A stretch of 64,000 nt of DNA from Nostoc sp. LEGE 12450 (GCF_015206895.1 NZ_JADEXU010000006.1:35400-99399), one strand, 5' to 3'; shown: positions 18,626 through 28,070, counted from the stretch's first letter. Numbers and translations: made by a program. Notes: generated by a model from the sequence alone, not told the origin.

Positions 18626-18693
18626 AAACTCCTGATTATAAAATAAATGTCTCTTTACGAAAACTCAATCACAATCATTGACAGTTTACGGTT

Positions 18694-19200
18694 TTAATCT
18701 GTGGCAATGTCAAGAGTTCTAAGTCCCATGATTACTAAATCTCGTTCAACGCTGTCAATTTCGGCAACTTTAGGTAAATGTCCCCAAGGTTGAAAACCAA
18801 ATGTTTTAAAAAGGTTTAAACTAGGCTGATTGTGGGCAAAAATGAAGCCTAATAGGGTATTTAAACCCAAAGTATGGCTTTCGCTAATTGCTTGTGCTAA
18901 TAGTTGTCGTCCCAAACCACAGCGATGAAATTGAGGGGCTATATAAATACTTATTTCGGCAGTCGTATTATAGGCGGGCCGCCCATAAAAGGATTGGAAA
19001 CTAAGCCATCCAGCAATTATTCCCTCCACTTCGATTACCCAAAGCGGGCGTTGTGAAGGCGATCGCGCCTTAAACCAAAGAAGGCGACTTTCTACAGATA
19101 TTGGCTCTAAATCAGCAGTTGCCATGCGGCTAGGAATTGCAGCATTATAAATTGCCACAATTGCAGGTAAGTCAGTTTCAGTCGCATGGCGAATAGTCAT
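18694..19200 (-). CDS. GNAT N-acetyltransferase (phosphinothricin acetyltransferase-like)
   Basis: This 168-aa GCN5-family acetyltransferase starts IRHATETDLPAIVAIYNAAIPSRMATADLEPIS, as phosphinothricin/methionine sulfone acetyltransferases do. The acetyl-CoA loop is seen as IAPQFHRCGLGRQLLAQAI, followed by LLGFIFAHNQPSLNLFKTFGFQPWG. It would transfer acetyl groups to a small amine or amino-acid analogue; the substrate is inferred only from similarity. The gene stands alone, convergent with the TerD-vWA gene. Confidence 0.88.
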   Translation of the reverse strand: MTIRHATETDLPAIVAIYNAAIPSRMATADLEPISVESRLLWFKARSPSQRPLWVIEVEGIIAGWLSFQSFYGRPAYNTTAEISIYIAPQFHRCGLGRQLLAQAISESHTLGLNTLLGFIFAHNQPSLNLFKTFGFQPWGHLPKVAEIDSVERDLVIMGLRTLDIATD

Positions 19201-19532
19201 TGGTAGCGTCTCGGAAAAATCTTGAGAAAATATTCAAAAATAATACAGCGTTACGCAAGCCGTAACACACTCTTGCATCTTAGAAGAAGTGGTAGCTCTG
19301 CTTGGATAGTAGCCGCAGTTCTCAACCGAGAAATAAGACATTATCGGTATATATCTGATGAACTATCGCTTAACCTTTCTGAGTTTTCGACATATTTCTC
19401 TAGATAGTTTGGCATCAAACAAGATATTTTATTTTTATTTCGGATATTTCGTTTATGTAGTGTGTATTATAAGATAGTGAATAGAAGTGACGGCGTAACG
19501 CCCCAAAACACAGGAGGAAGTAAGTAACCACG
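19201..19532. other. Promoter region of the HTH-PIN pair
   Basis: No convincing gene lies in these 330 bases. A TGTGTATTATAAG stretch at about 19459 looks like an extended -10 promoter element for the toxin-antitoxin-like pair, and AGGAGG occurs near 19511. A 61-codon ORF (19222-19407) has no supporting features. Confidence 0.45.
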
Positions 19533-19994
19533 ATGTCTAAGCATAGCGTGCTTTCAGAGTCTGTAATATCTCCACAGTTAGAAGCTCAATCTATCGAACT
19601 GGAGCGCATACTGAGCGTTAAAGGTTCTCAGGCAAAACTGGTAGGGGCTAACGGAGAAAAAATTACCATTCCTGAACCGATTTATCAAGTACTACTTCAA
19701 GTTGTCCACGCAATGGCATCAGGTAAGGCTATATCTATAATTCCTCAACAACAGGAATTGACGACACAACAAGCGGCCGAATATCTGAACGTATCACGTC
19801 CTTACCTGATCAAGTTATTAGAACAGGGTGACATTCATTACATTAAGGTGGGTTCGCATCGCCGGGTTCGTTTTGATGATTTAATGAAATATAAACAACA
19901 TCGGGACACTAAGCGGCGAGAAGGTTTGAAGGAATTCACTCAATTTCTGCAAGATGAGGGGTTCTATGATGAGGAGAGTAGCAAATTAGACTAA
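19533..19994 (+). CDS. Excisionase-type HTH protein, probable antitoxin
   Basis: The 153-aa product has an N-terminal beta-type region (LVGANGEKITIPEPIYQVLLQVVHAMASGKAISIIP) and a MerR/excisionase helix-turn-helix at about 75-125 (LTTQQAAEYLNVSRPYLIKLLEQG, then IHYIKVGSHRRVRFDDLMKY). This layout is common in antitoxins that pair with PIN-domain toxins and autorepress. The stop is 4 bases before the PIN gene, implying translational coupling. AGGAGG sits upstream but about 15 bases from the ATG. Confidence 0.85.
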   Translation: MSKHSVLSESVISPQLEAQSIELERILSVKGSQAKLVGANGEKITIPEPIYQVLLQVVHAMASGKAISIIPQQQELTTQQAAEYLNVSRPYLIKLLEQGDIHYIKVGSHRRVRFDDLMKYKQHRDTKRREGLKEFTQFLQDEGFYDEESSKLD

Positions 19995-19998
19995 CAAG

Positions 19999-20835
19999 AT
20001 GCTTTCTTTCTCTGTTGTTCTGGACTCCTGCGTTATCTACCCCATGCCTCTGTGTGATACCTTATTCCGTGCTGCCGAAGCAGAACTTTACGAAATTCAT
20101 TTTTCACAAGAAATTCTAGAAGGTGCTACTCGCAATCTTGTAAAGAAGGGAAAGATGACAGATGCCAAGGCTGCACGCTTTCAACAAATGCTCAAGATAC
20201 ATTTTCCTGAAGCAATAGTGGAAGTACCAGAACATCTAGTTGCATCAATGACAAATCATCCAGGTGATTACCATGTTGTCGCTGCTGCTATAGTTGCGAA
20301 GGCAAAAGTAATTGTTACTGCTGATTTAGATGACTTTCCAGCAGAAGCTTTAAAGCCTTGGGATATTGAGGCTTGGCATCCAGATGATTTTTTGGTTTAT
20401 CTTAATGACCAATTCCCAGGAAAAATGATTCAAGTAATTCGGCAGCAATCAGAGGATCTCAAAAACCCTCCGATGACCATTGTTGAATTGCTGGATAAGT
20501 TAGAAAAAAATAATGTTACAAAATTTGCTGGTAGTATTTGCTTCCATGAATATTCTGATGTAATCGTGCAAATTGCCAAAACAACTTTGAAGAGTAAATT
20601 TGCAAGAATAGCACCAGAGGGTGGTCGATACTTTGAGGGTGAACGGTATCGACTCTGGCAGAATCGGGGAATTTTAACAATTACTGCCAAGGACAACCGA
20701 GGGGAAATCCTGCGAGTTGAGAATGGAAAAATTCAGGGAAGTCTTTTATCAGAGGACATTAAGGCATTCCAAATATTTGAACAAAGTTTAGAAACAGAAC
20801 TAGAACAAGCTAAAACACAAAAATCTCAAACCTGA
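19999..20835 (+). CDS. PIN-domain protein (probable VapC-like toxin) with extra C-terminal domain
   Basis: The 278-aa product has a PIN nuclease domain at about 1-140: VVLDSCVIYPMPLCD (first acidic residue), HPGDYHVVAAAIVAKAKVIVTADLDDFPAEAL (later Asp cluster). PIN toxins cleave RNA, often tRNA or rRNA. The coupled HTH gene upstream fits a type II toxin-antitoxin arrangement. Unlike compact VapC toxins (about 130 aa), it continues for some 130 residues into a separate domain with RYFEGERYRLWQNRGILTITAKDNRGEILRVENGKI, a beta-rich unit I do not recognise. Toxicity is inferred. Confidence 0.8.
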   Translation: MLSFSVVLDSCVIYPMPLCDTLFRAAEAELYEIHFSQEILEGATRNLVKKGKMTDAKAARFQQMLKIHFPEAIVEVPEHLVASMTNHPGDYHVVAAAIVAKAKVIVTADLDDFPAEALKPWDIEAWHPDDFLVYLNDQFPGKMIQVIRQQSEDLKNPPMTIVELLDKLEKNNVTKFAGSICFHEYSDVIVQIAKTTLKSKFARIAPEGGRYFEGERYRLWQNRGILTITAKDNRGEILRVENGKIQGSLLSEDIKAFQIFEQSLETELEQAKTQKSQT

Positions 20836-20893
20836 TAGCTTAAAGTTCACCACTAATGTTACATCTAGTATCGTTGAGTGGGGAAAAAACAGC

Positions 20894-21940
20894 GTGAAAG
20901 CACAGGTATTTAGAGGCGTTAATCAACTGTCTTACGAAGATATCCCAGTCCCAACTGTGGAACCAGATGAAGTGCTGGTACAGGTGCGGGTTGTGGGGTT
21001 GTGTCAGTCAGATATTAAGAAAATTCGTTATCCACTGTATGAACCGCCGCGTATTTTTGGACATGAAACTGCCGGCACGATCGCAGCAATAGGCAATAAT
21101 GTCAAAGGTTGGCAAGTTGGACAACGGGTAGCCGTGATGCACCACATCCCTTGTATGCGTTGCGCCTACTGCCTAAATGATAATTTCTCTATGTGCGATG
21201 TTTACAAAAACATCTCCACAACCGCAGGCTTTAACGCCAGTGGTGGCGGTTTTGCCGATTATGTCAAGGTTCCTGGACATATTGTGGAAAATGGTGGGTT
21301 AATTTCCATCCCGGATAATATTAGTTTTGAAGAAGCAAGTTTTGTAGAACCAACTAACTGCTGCTTGAAGGCAGTGAGAAAAGCTCAAATTGCTCCAGGA
21401 CAAACTGTGTTAGTTACTGGTGCTGGGCCAATTGGGTTAATGTTCATTATGTTGGTGAAGTATTTCGGAGCAAAAGCGATCGCTACTGATTTACTACCCT
21501 CTAGAATTGATAAAGCTTTGAGTGTCGGTGCAGAGGCGGCTTTTGATGCTCGCGATCCCGATTTGCCTGCCAAAATCTCTGCCTTAACTGGTGGACTAGG
21601 TGTTGATGTTACTTTGCTGGCTGTACCCAGTGAAAAAGCCTTCTTTCAAGCACTTGATAGTACCCGCAAAGGCGGTAAAATCTTATTTTTCGCTGAATTT
21701 CCTGATGAGGTGGAAATTCCCATCAACCCAAATATCCTCTACCGTCGAGAAATTGACTTGATCGGCAGTTATAGCTCATCTTATCGGCTTCAGAGTTTAT
21801 CAGCCGATATTGTGTTTAATCAGCGAATTGATGTAAAAGCTTTGATTAGCGATCGCTATCCATTAAAAGATTTATCAGCAGCTGTTGAGCAAGCGATCGC
21901 ACCCACACCGGATACTTATAAAATCTTAATTTATCCGTAA
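20894..21940 (+). CDS. Zinc-dependent medium-chain alcohol dehydrogenase
   Basis: This 348-aa MDR-family dehydrogenase has the catalytic-zinc Cys in VVGLCQSDIKK, GHETAGTI for the zinc His/Glu, and a four-Cys structural zinc lobe CMRCAYCLNDNFSMC. The Rossmann nucleotide loop is VTGAGPIGLMFIML near residue 174. It most resembles sorbitol/threonine dehydrogenase-like members acting on polyols or sugar alcohols; the substrate is not readable. GTG start at 20894. Only 58 bases separate it from the PIN gene, but a shared role is unlikely. Confidence 0.9.
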   Translation: MKAQVFRGVNQLSYEDIPVPTVEPDEVLVQVRVVGLCQSDIKKIRYPLYEPPRIFGHETAGTIAAIGNNVKGWQVGQRVAVMHHIPCMRCAYCLNDNFSMCDVYKNISTTAGFNASGGGFADYVKVPGHIVENGGLISIPDNISFEEASFVEPTNCCLKAVRKAQIAPGQTVLVTGAGPIGLMFIMLVKYFGAKAIATDLLPSRIDKALSVGAEAAFDARDPDLPAKISALTGGLGVDVTLLAVPSEKAFFQALDSTRKGGKILFFAEFPDEVEIPINPNILYRREIDLIGSYSSSYRLQSLSADIVFNQRIDVKALISDRYPLKDLSAAVEQAIAPTPDTYKILIYP

Positions 21941-22008
21941 AAGGAAGATTAGGGAGATAGGAGAGTGTTAAAACTAGAAGTTTAAAGTTCTGTCTGAGAT
22001 TCAGCTAC

Positions 22009-22237
22009 GAAGCTAAAAGGTTCAACGATGAAGCTCAAAGGTTCAACGATGAAGCTCAAAGGTTCAACGATGAAGCTCAAAGGTTCAACGGTGAAGCTAA
22101 AAGGTTCAACGATGGAGCTAAAAGGTTCAACGGTGAAGCTCAAAGGTTCAACGATGGAGCTAAAAGGTTCAACGATGAAGCTCAAAGGTTCAACGGCGAA
22201 GCTCAAAGGTTCAACGGCGAAGCTCAAAGGTTCAAAG
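22009..22237. repeat. 21-bp tandem repeat array, about 11 units
   Basis: The unit AAAGGTTCAACGATGAAGCTC repeats about 11 times with exact 21-bp spacing (GGTTCAACG at 22019, 22040, 22061 and so on to 22229). Units differ at a few fixed positions (GATGAAG, GGTGAAG, GATGGAG, GGCGAAG). It starts 68 bases after the dehydrogenase stop and ends 63 bases before the PiT permease ATG. Because 21 is divisible by three, both strands read as heptapeptide-repeat ORFs, which I do not regard as genes. Confidence 0.95.
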
Positions 22238-22299
22238 TTCACCCTTAAAAACTCAAGTTTCATCCTCATTTCTCTCACTTTCCTCTTGTCCCTAACAAC

Positions 22300-23559
22300 A
22301 TGCTTATTACCCTACTTTTCGTCGCTCTACTGGCTTTCTACGTCGCCTGGAATCTCGGAGCAAACGATGTCGCTAACGCGATGGGAACCTCTGTAGGTTC
22401 CAAAGCTGTCACCCTCAAACAAGCGATAATTATCGCTGGGGTATTAGAGTTTACGGGTGCTGTGTTGTTTGGACATGAGGTAACGGAAACTCTCGCAACG
22501 AAAATTGCTAATCCCGCCTTATTCGCAGCTACACCCCAAATATTAGTTACTGGGATGGTAACGGTACTAATTTCCTGTGGTGTGTGGTTGCAAATTGCCA
22601 CATCACGCGGTTTACCTGTATCCTCTTCTCATGCCGTTGTTGGTGCGATCGCAGGATTTAGTTGGGTAGCTTTAGGAGTAGGTGCAATTGATTGGGCATC
22701 AATTGGCTTAATTAGCATTGGCTGGGTTTTAACGCCGTTAATTAGTGGTGCGATCGCTGCTTTATTTTATAGTCAAATCAAGCACTGGATTTTAGATCAA
22801 CCCAATCAAGTAGTCCAGTTACAAGAATGGATTCCCTGGTTGAGTACTGCGCTGCTAGGTGTATTCGGCGTGATTGTATTACCATCGCTGACTGAACCGC
22901 TAACCAATTTTGTAATTGAGCAAGTTGGTTTTACAATCCCTTCTCATGACATCCCGCTTTTAACGGGTGCAGTAGCAGCTGTTGGACTCACAATCATTAG
23001 TTGGCGACAATTGGGAGATAAGAGAGACAAGGGAGAAATACTTCCAAATCCTGTAGAAAGATTATTCGCCCGATTCCAACTACTAAGTGCTTGCTTTGTC
23101 GCCTTTGCTCACGGTTCTAATGATGTGGGAAATGCGATCGCTCCTTTAGCTGCGATCGTTTACATCAATCGCACTGGTAGCGTACCTACTGATGGTATAA
23201 CTATCCCGCTTTGGATTTTAATCCTTGGTGGTGCTGGTATTGTTGGTGGTTTAGCTGTCTGGGGAAAAAAAGTCATTGCCACCATTGGCGAAAACATCAT
23301 TGCCTTGCAACCTAGTAGTGGATTTTGTGCTGAACTGGCTACTGCTACCACCATCCTCATCGCTTCTCGGCTAGGTTTACCAGTCTCCACATCCCACGCT
23401 CTCGTCGGCGGTGTAGTTGGTATTGGACTAGTGCAAAATATTAAGTCGATTAAGTTCCAAACACTAAAAGGTATTGCTGCTGCATGGCTAATTACAATCC
23501 CTGTGAGTGCTTTACTTAGCGCTGCTATTTTTAGCATCGCTCGAATTTTATTCCGCTAA
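22300..23559 (+). CDS. pit: Inorganic phosphate (PiT family) permease
   Basis: This 419-aa PiT-family transporter has the duplicated PiT signature, GANDVANAMGTSVGSKAVTLKQA near residue 22 and HGSNDVGNAIAPLAAI near residue 268, with about ten hydrophobic segments and paired SSSHAVVGAI / STSHALVGGV loops. PiT proteins import phosphate as metal-phosphate with protons or sodium. No PhoU-like gene is adjacent. The promoter must lie in or beyond the 21-bp tandem repeat directly upstream, so repeat number might influence expression (inference). Confidence 0.92.
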   Translation: MLITLLFVALLAFYVAWNLGANDVANAMGTSVGSKAVTLKQAIIIAGVLEFTGAVLFGHEVTETLATKIANPALFAATPQILVTGMVTVLISCGVWLQIATSRGLPVSSSHAVVGAIAGFSWVALGVGAIDWASIGLISIGWVLTPLISGAIAALFYSQIKHWILDQPNQVVQLQEWIPWLSTALLGVFGVIVLPSLTEPLTNFVIEQVGFTIPSHDIPLLTGAVAAVGLTIISWRQLGDKRDKGEILPNPVERLFARFQLLSACFVAFAHGSNDVGNAIAPLAAIVYINRTGSVPTDGITIPLWILILGGAGIVGGLAVWGKKVIATIGENIIALQPSSGFCAELATATTILIASRLGLPVSTSHALVGGVVGIGLVQNIKSIKFQTLKGIAAAWLITIPVSALLSAAIFSIARILFR

Positions 23560-24031
23560 GAATTATTAATATTTCCCTAACTTTTTCATCTACTAAATCT
23601 ACTCAAAGTAGAACATAGACTGCAACAACAGCAAAAAAGCGTGTTTTTGCACAATTGCTGCTCATTCATTAGAATGTTGTGCAGGGGATAGCGTAACTTT
23701 GAATTTCCACAGAAAGATACTTTAATCTCCATTTAGAGATATAAACTGTCACAGAAGTTACATTCCACAGAAATTTACAACTAGTTTCGCAAGGCAGATA
23801 ACTTTCTGCCTAAGCACACGCATCTACAAGTCTTTGACAATTACTATTGGTAGCAAAACAATAAATATTTATTTGGAGTGAGATTTATTTAAAAGTAAAA
23901 ATCTCATTGGCAAATATTATATTGATGTACATGAAACTGATCAAAAATAAAAAAGGTGTAATTTCAAGCTAGTTACAGCCATACGACAATCTAAAATCGT
24001 TCGACTGAGGAAAACCGGAGTCCAAAATCGA
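23560..24031. other. Intergenic stretch, no gene recognised
   Basis: These 470 AT-rich bases hold a weak hairpin (GCAAAAA...TTTTTGC at about 23631-23650) that may end the PiT transcript. Nothing else was recognised. Confidence 0.4.
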
Positions 24032-24247
24032 ATGGCTAAATACTTAATCAATGCTGAAAAAATACTGATTATTAAGCAGCAAGGTACATTTGGTGCTTTG
24101 CCAAGTTGTGTTCAGTATGACAGAATTACGTTGAAATGCGGAAGTGCTGTTAAAATTTTTAATTTATCTGACAAAATACAGGAAATTAGGATGAGCGCCA
24201 ATAAAGCGTACCGGAAGCAGCTTTATCGTCAAGGTGTTAGAGGTTAG
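24032..24247 (+). CDS. Small hypothetical protein
   Basis: A 71-aa ORF, MAKYLINAEKILIIKQQGTFG..., is followed after 6 bases by the EamA fusion gene, a spacing that suggests an operon. The basic C-terminal part (SANKAYRKQLYRQGVRG) and the position make it plausible as a real gene. The fold is not recognised; a faint resemblance of LSDKIQEIRMS to CpcD-type linker ends is too weak to use. GGAG lies 13 bases before the ATG. Confidence 0.4.
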   Translation: MAKYLINAEKILIIKQQGTFGALPSCVQYDRITLKCGSAVKIFNLSDKIQEIRMSANKAYRKQLYRQGVRG

Positions 24248-24253
24248 AAGCTA

Positions 24254-26593
24254 ATGGGGCGATTCGAGAAGCAACCAGAAAACCCAAGAGTCAGAGGCGA
24301 GCTATCTAGAGCAGCAGAAAATGCTCTTTGGGCTGTAGTTGAAGACTTAGAAAATCTTCAGCAGAATGTCCTCAGAGCGTTGCAGGAAGATGTAAAGCGA
24401 CTTCAGTCAGAAAAAAATCGGTTATCCGATGAGATTCAAGGCTTGGTAGAGGAAAAAGAGCATTTACAACAAGTGCGCCAAATCACCGAACAGCAAGTCT
24501 TAATTCGTCAACTGGCAGAAGTTCTGGCAAAACATATATCTTCACAACTGCAATCCTCTCTGGCAAATTTAGCTAACCAAAGCATAGAGGGTAAGTCTTA
24601 CGAACAAGCTGCGCTGAAGTCCGCTGAAGTGAGCAGCAATGTAGTAGGTGAAATCAATGAAAAAGTCGAACACATGTTTGACAGCCTGGATGACACCGTT
24701 ACTGTTACTTTTAACTCGCTGCAACAGGAGCTAAAAAACTATCAAAGTAATCTTTCCCAACAGTTGTCACGGATGTATAGCCAGCAACAGCAAGGGGAAA
24801 CGATTTTGGCGGAGTTTGTTAACCGCCTGCATGGAGAACTAGAAAAAACTATAGAAGAAACTTCACGTAAACCAGCAGCAGGTACGCCTACTGTTTTACA
24901 GTTTACTGAGCCAGAAAAAAACAATTCTTCTGAGCCATCCCCGCCAACCTTTAGCGAAGTAGTAAAAAATTCCTCTGAGCCAATTTCCGCGATCCCGAAT
25001 CAATTTTTAGAAGAAAGAGAAACCACATTAGAGCCTCCCGTTGTTAGAGAAAACACCGCGAACACAATTTCTGTCTCCATCAAAGACTTGTTGGAAAGAG
25101 AAATAACATCAGAGCCTCCCATTGTTAGAGAAAGCGCTGCGAACCCGATTTCTGTCCCTAACAATGACTTGTCGGAAAGAGAAATAACATCAGAGCCTCC
25201 CATTGTTAGAGAAAACACTGCGAACCCGATTTCTGTCCCTATCAAAGACTTGTCGGAAAGAGAAACGACATCAGAGCCTACTACTCCTGTAGTTCCGCCA
25301 TCGCAGGAAAACGCTGCTGAACCTCTTTCTGTCCTCAATAAGGATTTGTCAGAAAGCGAAACAACATCAGAGCCTCCTATTGTATCTGTGCCAAAGCCGG
25401 AAGCAATACAACCTCCACCTTTACGAAGAAGAAACGCTACTGAACCAAATTCTGTGATCCGCAGAGTGTCGCAGAGCAAACCGAAATCACCACCTTCGAC
25501 TGCGCTAGAGCCGCAACCGGAAGCAAAACCCTCTGAATCGCGATCGCCTAATTCTTCCGGCTTTTCGCAGTTGCAAGTCGGTTTCTTGTTGATTGTCTTA
25601 TCAGCAGTGATATCGTCGCTTTACAACATAGCCATCAAGGTTATTTTCCATGAAGGTTCCCAAATTTTTGGAGTAGTAGATGTAGAACGCCTGCTACCGC
25701 CGACTTTGGGCAATACTCTGTTGATTTTGACGCTCCGGTTTATGGTAGTAGTACCACTGATGGTATTGCTATCCCCCATGTTGCATCCAACACTATGGCA
25801 AGATTTAGAAAACTTGGCTGCTTCAGTGCGAGGAAATCCCACAGCTGCTAATACAGCTACCAAGCGGATTTTGCTATTGTCGGTTGTGAGTGGGTGCTTT
25901 TTGTTCTTGTCTCAGGTGCTAATCTACATTGCGATCGCTCAAGTCACAACTGGAATGGCGATCGCACTGTTCTTTATCTATCCGATGGTTAGTGGGTTAT
26001 TGTCGTGGTTTCTGTTCCGCGATCGCCCCACCACATTCCGCTTCGGTGCGATCGCTGCCATTTGCTGCGGTGAATTGTTAGTTTTAGGAGGTTCTCCCAA
26101 CACCAGTATGGGTAATCCTTCACTAGGAGGCAGCACCGCCCTTCTTTCGGGCGTAGCTTTTGCTGCCTACATAATTCTGACACGGGTATGTGCTAGCAAA
26201 CTGCATCCCGTCACTTTTACCTTAATTAACTTCGTTACCATGTTGTTGTTGAGTTTTATCTGCTTGATGTTACCTTTACCAAGCAATTGGAACTTGATAG
26301 TTTTTGACTCATCTAAAATGCTAGAACTGGTTTTAAGCGCATTTATCTTGGGTGTGCTGACTCTTGCTGGCTATTTGCTGAACAATGTTGGTATCAGTAA
26401 ATTAGGTGCTTCGCGATCGGCGATTATCGGTGGTAGCATCCCAGTTTTAACGGTGATTTTTGCTGGGTTAATCATTCAAGAAAATTTAGAGATTGTGCAA
26501 ATTCTGGGAGTGTTGTTAGTAACCTTTGGCGCGGCGGCTTTCAGCCTAGAAACGATGCGAAATCAGGCTAAACCCTCCAGTAACACGAATTAA
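24254..26593 (+). CDS. EamA/DMT transporter with N-terminal coiled coil and repeat linker
   Basis: The 779-aa product is a three-part fusion. Residues about 10-210 are soluble and coiled-coil rich (LQEDVKRLQSEKNRLSDEIQGLVEEKEHLQQ). Residues about 255-380 consist of five imperfect repeats of around 27 aa (SEREITSEPPIVRENTANPI type). From about residue 435 a ten-helix drug/metabolite transporter follows, with duplicated EamA halves (YIAIAQVTTGMAIALFFIYPMVSGLLSW and GASRSAIIGGSIPVLTVIFAGLI). Typical EamA proteins are about 300 aa and lack such extensions. The cytosolic arm may tether the transporter to another complex. The substrate is unknown. Confidence 0.85.
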   Translation: MGRFEKQPENPRVRGELSRAAENALWAVVEDLENLQQNVLRALQEDVKRLQSEKNRLSDEIQGLVEEKEHLQQVRQITEQQVLIRQLAEVLAKHISSQLQSSLANLANQSIEGKSYEQAALKSAEVSSNVVGEINEKVEHMFDSLDDTVTVTFNSLQQELKNYQSNLSQQLSRMYSQQQQGETILAEFVNRLHGELEKTIEETSRKPAAGTPTVLQFTEPEKNNSSEPSPPTFSEVVKNSSEPISAIPNQFLEERETTLEPPVVRENTANTISVSIKDLLEREITSEPPIVRESAANPISVPNNDLSEREITSEPPIVRENTANPISVPIKDLSERETTSEPTTPVVPPSQENAAEPLSVLNKDLSESETTSEPPIVSVPKPEAIQPPPLRRRNATEPNSVIRRVSQSKPKSPPSTALEPQPEAKPSESRSPNSSGFSQLQVGFLLIVLSAVISSLYNIAIKVIFHEGSQIFGVVDVERLLPPTLGNTLLILTLRFMVVVPLMVLLSPMLHPTLWQDLENLAASVRGNPTAANTATKRILLLSVVSGCFLFLSQVLIYIAIAQVTTGMAIALFFIYPMVSGLLSWFLFRDRPTTFRFGAIAAICCGELLVLGGSPNTSMGNPSLGGSTALLSGVAFAAYIILTRVCASKLHPVTFTLINFVTMLLLSFICLMLPLPSNWNLIVFDSSKMLELVLSAFILGVLTLAGYLLNNVGISKLGASRSAIIGGSIPVLTVIFAGLIIQENLEIVQILGVLLVTFGAAAFSLETMRNQAKPSSNTN
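25018..25395 (+). repeat. In-frame 81-bp repeats inside the EamA fusion gene
   Basis: About five units of 81 bp, each encoding ERE(I/T)TSEPPIVRE(N/S)(T/A)ANPISVP.KDLS, lie between the coiled coil and the membrane domain. Units 2 and 3 are nearly identical; unit 4 is longer and unit 5 truncated. Confidence 0.85.
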
Positions 26594-26677
26594 ATGGTGA
26601 GTTTAATCAGTTTGGGTGTAATGGGTGCTAGTTTACCTTCTATCACTTTCACCATCAATCCTGACGCTAATCTGCCC

Positions 26678-26712
26678 AAGATCCCCGAATTCTAAAAGAA
26701 TTCGGGGATCTT
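26678..26712 (+). terminator. Strong hairpin after the EamA fusion gene
   Basis: Two perfectly complementary 15-nt arms (AAGATCCCCGAATTC / GAATTCGGGGATCTT) with a TAAAA loop lie 85 bases after the stop. Only a short T-rich stretch follows, so termination is likely but not textbook. Confidence 0.65.
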
Positions 26713-26936
26713 AAGTTTTCACGGATAATTTCGGACTCCCGGATAGGTGCAGAGAATACTTAATACAATACGCTTGGGTTAAGGCTAAAAACTAAAACTG
26801 GCGTAGTGGTTCATGTCATTAATTTTGACAAGAAGATAAATTCTTCAATTTCTCTTCTTTCCTTCTTCCTTCTCTGCAAGACGCTGCGCGATCGCGGTTC
26901 GTTATCTTATCTCTCAAATTGAATGGGACAGACCGG

Positions 26937-27010
26937 TAGGTTGGGTTGAGGAACGGAACCCAACATTATCAAGGCTTTGTTGGGTAACGCTTACACTCAA
27001 CCCAACCCAT
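26937..27010. repeat. Dispersed repeat with GGTTGGGTTGAG / CTCAACCCAACC ends
   Basis: An element of about 74 bp with complementary termini and internal AACCCAACA / TGTTGGG words, of a kind repeated in Nostoc genomes. It is possibly another MITE-like family. Confidence 0.6.
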
Positions 27011-28070
27011 GAATCCGGGGATTAGGTATGTATTCCATGCAATTGAGAACCACTCTAGTTGAGCGAAGAGTAATCAAAATAACTTGACTTGTAATATATT
27101 TTTAGCAATTTAGCCTGATACAGATAGGGAAAACACGTATATATAAGCAGTACGAGTAGTACTGACTCAAGCAATTGAGCGCAAGTACTTGCTCAAACAG
27201 GAAATTTGCAAGGAGTGAAGACCATTGCAGCATATTTTGGATCTAGAAGATGAAAAAGTAGTAGAAGGGTTGAGAGTAACCCGTTTTTTAAGGTACATGA
27301 ATACATGGAGCGATCGCGCCCGTAAAGCAGCTAGTCCCTTGATCCTACTAAAAGCCCTGCGAGTAAGGCAGAATTCAAAATGCCTCGTTTGTATGTTTTT
27401 GAGGTTGACGAGATGGTATCTTTATTAATGCTTTTGTGTGTTCGTCAACTTAGTCTGCGTAGGCGTAGCCCACCGTAGGTATCGCCTAGATACTTAGATA
27501 AAGATACTTGTATCGTAGTCGGCTGCGGATTCTCGTCTTTTTTTAGTAACACGCTATCTACGCAATTACAGTCTCTCAAGTATATAAAACAGTGCTGTCA
27601 AAATATACTTTCAAGTAGCCGATGAATTAGTTAAATCATGGAATTTTAAAATTCTTTCATGAAAAAAATATAATTCCATTGAAAAACAATCTCTAAATAA
27701 TCATCAGATGGAATCCAATATGTTTTATTATATATATGCCTATTAACTAATTTTTCGTTGATTAACACGAGCAAAAAAGCCTCATGGCTATGCGATTCAG
27801 TCTGAATCAATCGCAGATTTCTGTGTCAAATCATCAACACAAAAGATAAATCAGACTTAGTTTTAAGAGTCAAAACAGAAATATCATCAAACCTTGATTT
27901 AGTCAGAATATAAAATATTTAAATACTCATAATTTATAAGCTTTAAAATACATAATTTTATTCCAAAAGCAAAAAAAAATGGTATGATAAAAAGCGATAT
28001 TTGAAAGAACAATAGGTGCTTTGAAATTGGAATTAATTGATCTACTTGATGTCTACTATCTTCTCTCAAG

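Noticed and set aside
19222-19407. 61-codon ORF upstream of the HTH gene
   Set aside because: TTG start with no ribosome-binding site, no recognisable features, and it lies in a likely promoter region.
22009-22237. Possible CRISPR array
   Set aside because: The 21-bp units are contiguous with no unique spacers, and no cas gene is nearby.
21982-22396. Heptapeptide-repeat ORFs on both strands (EPLSFIV and MKLKGST)
   Set aside because: They exist only because the 21-bp tandem repeat is a multiple of three; the plus ORF also overlaps the PiT start.
27225-27428. 67-codon ORF in the hetR leader
   Set aside because: TTG start; an AAGGAG is upstream, but the sequence changes character midway and ends in repeat-like DNA. 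Not enough to call a gene.
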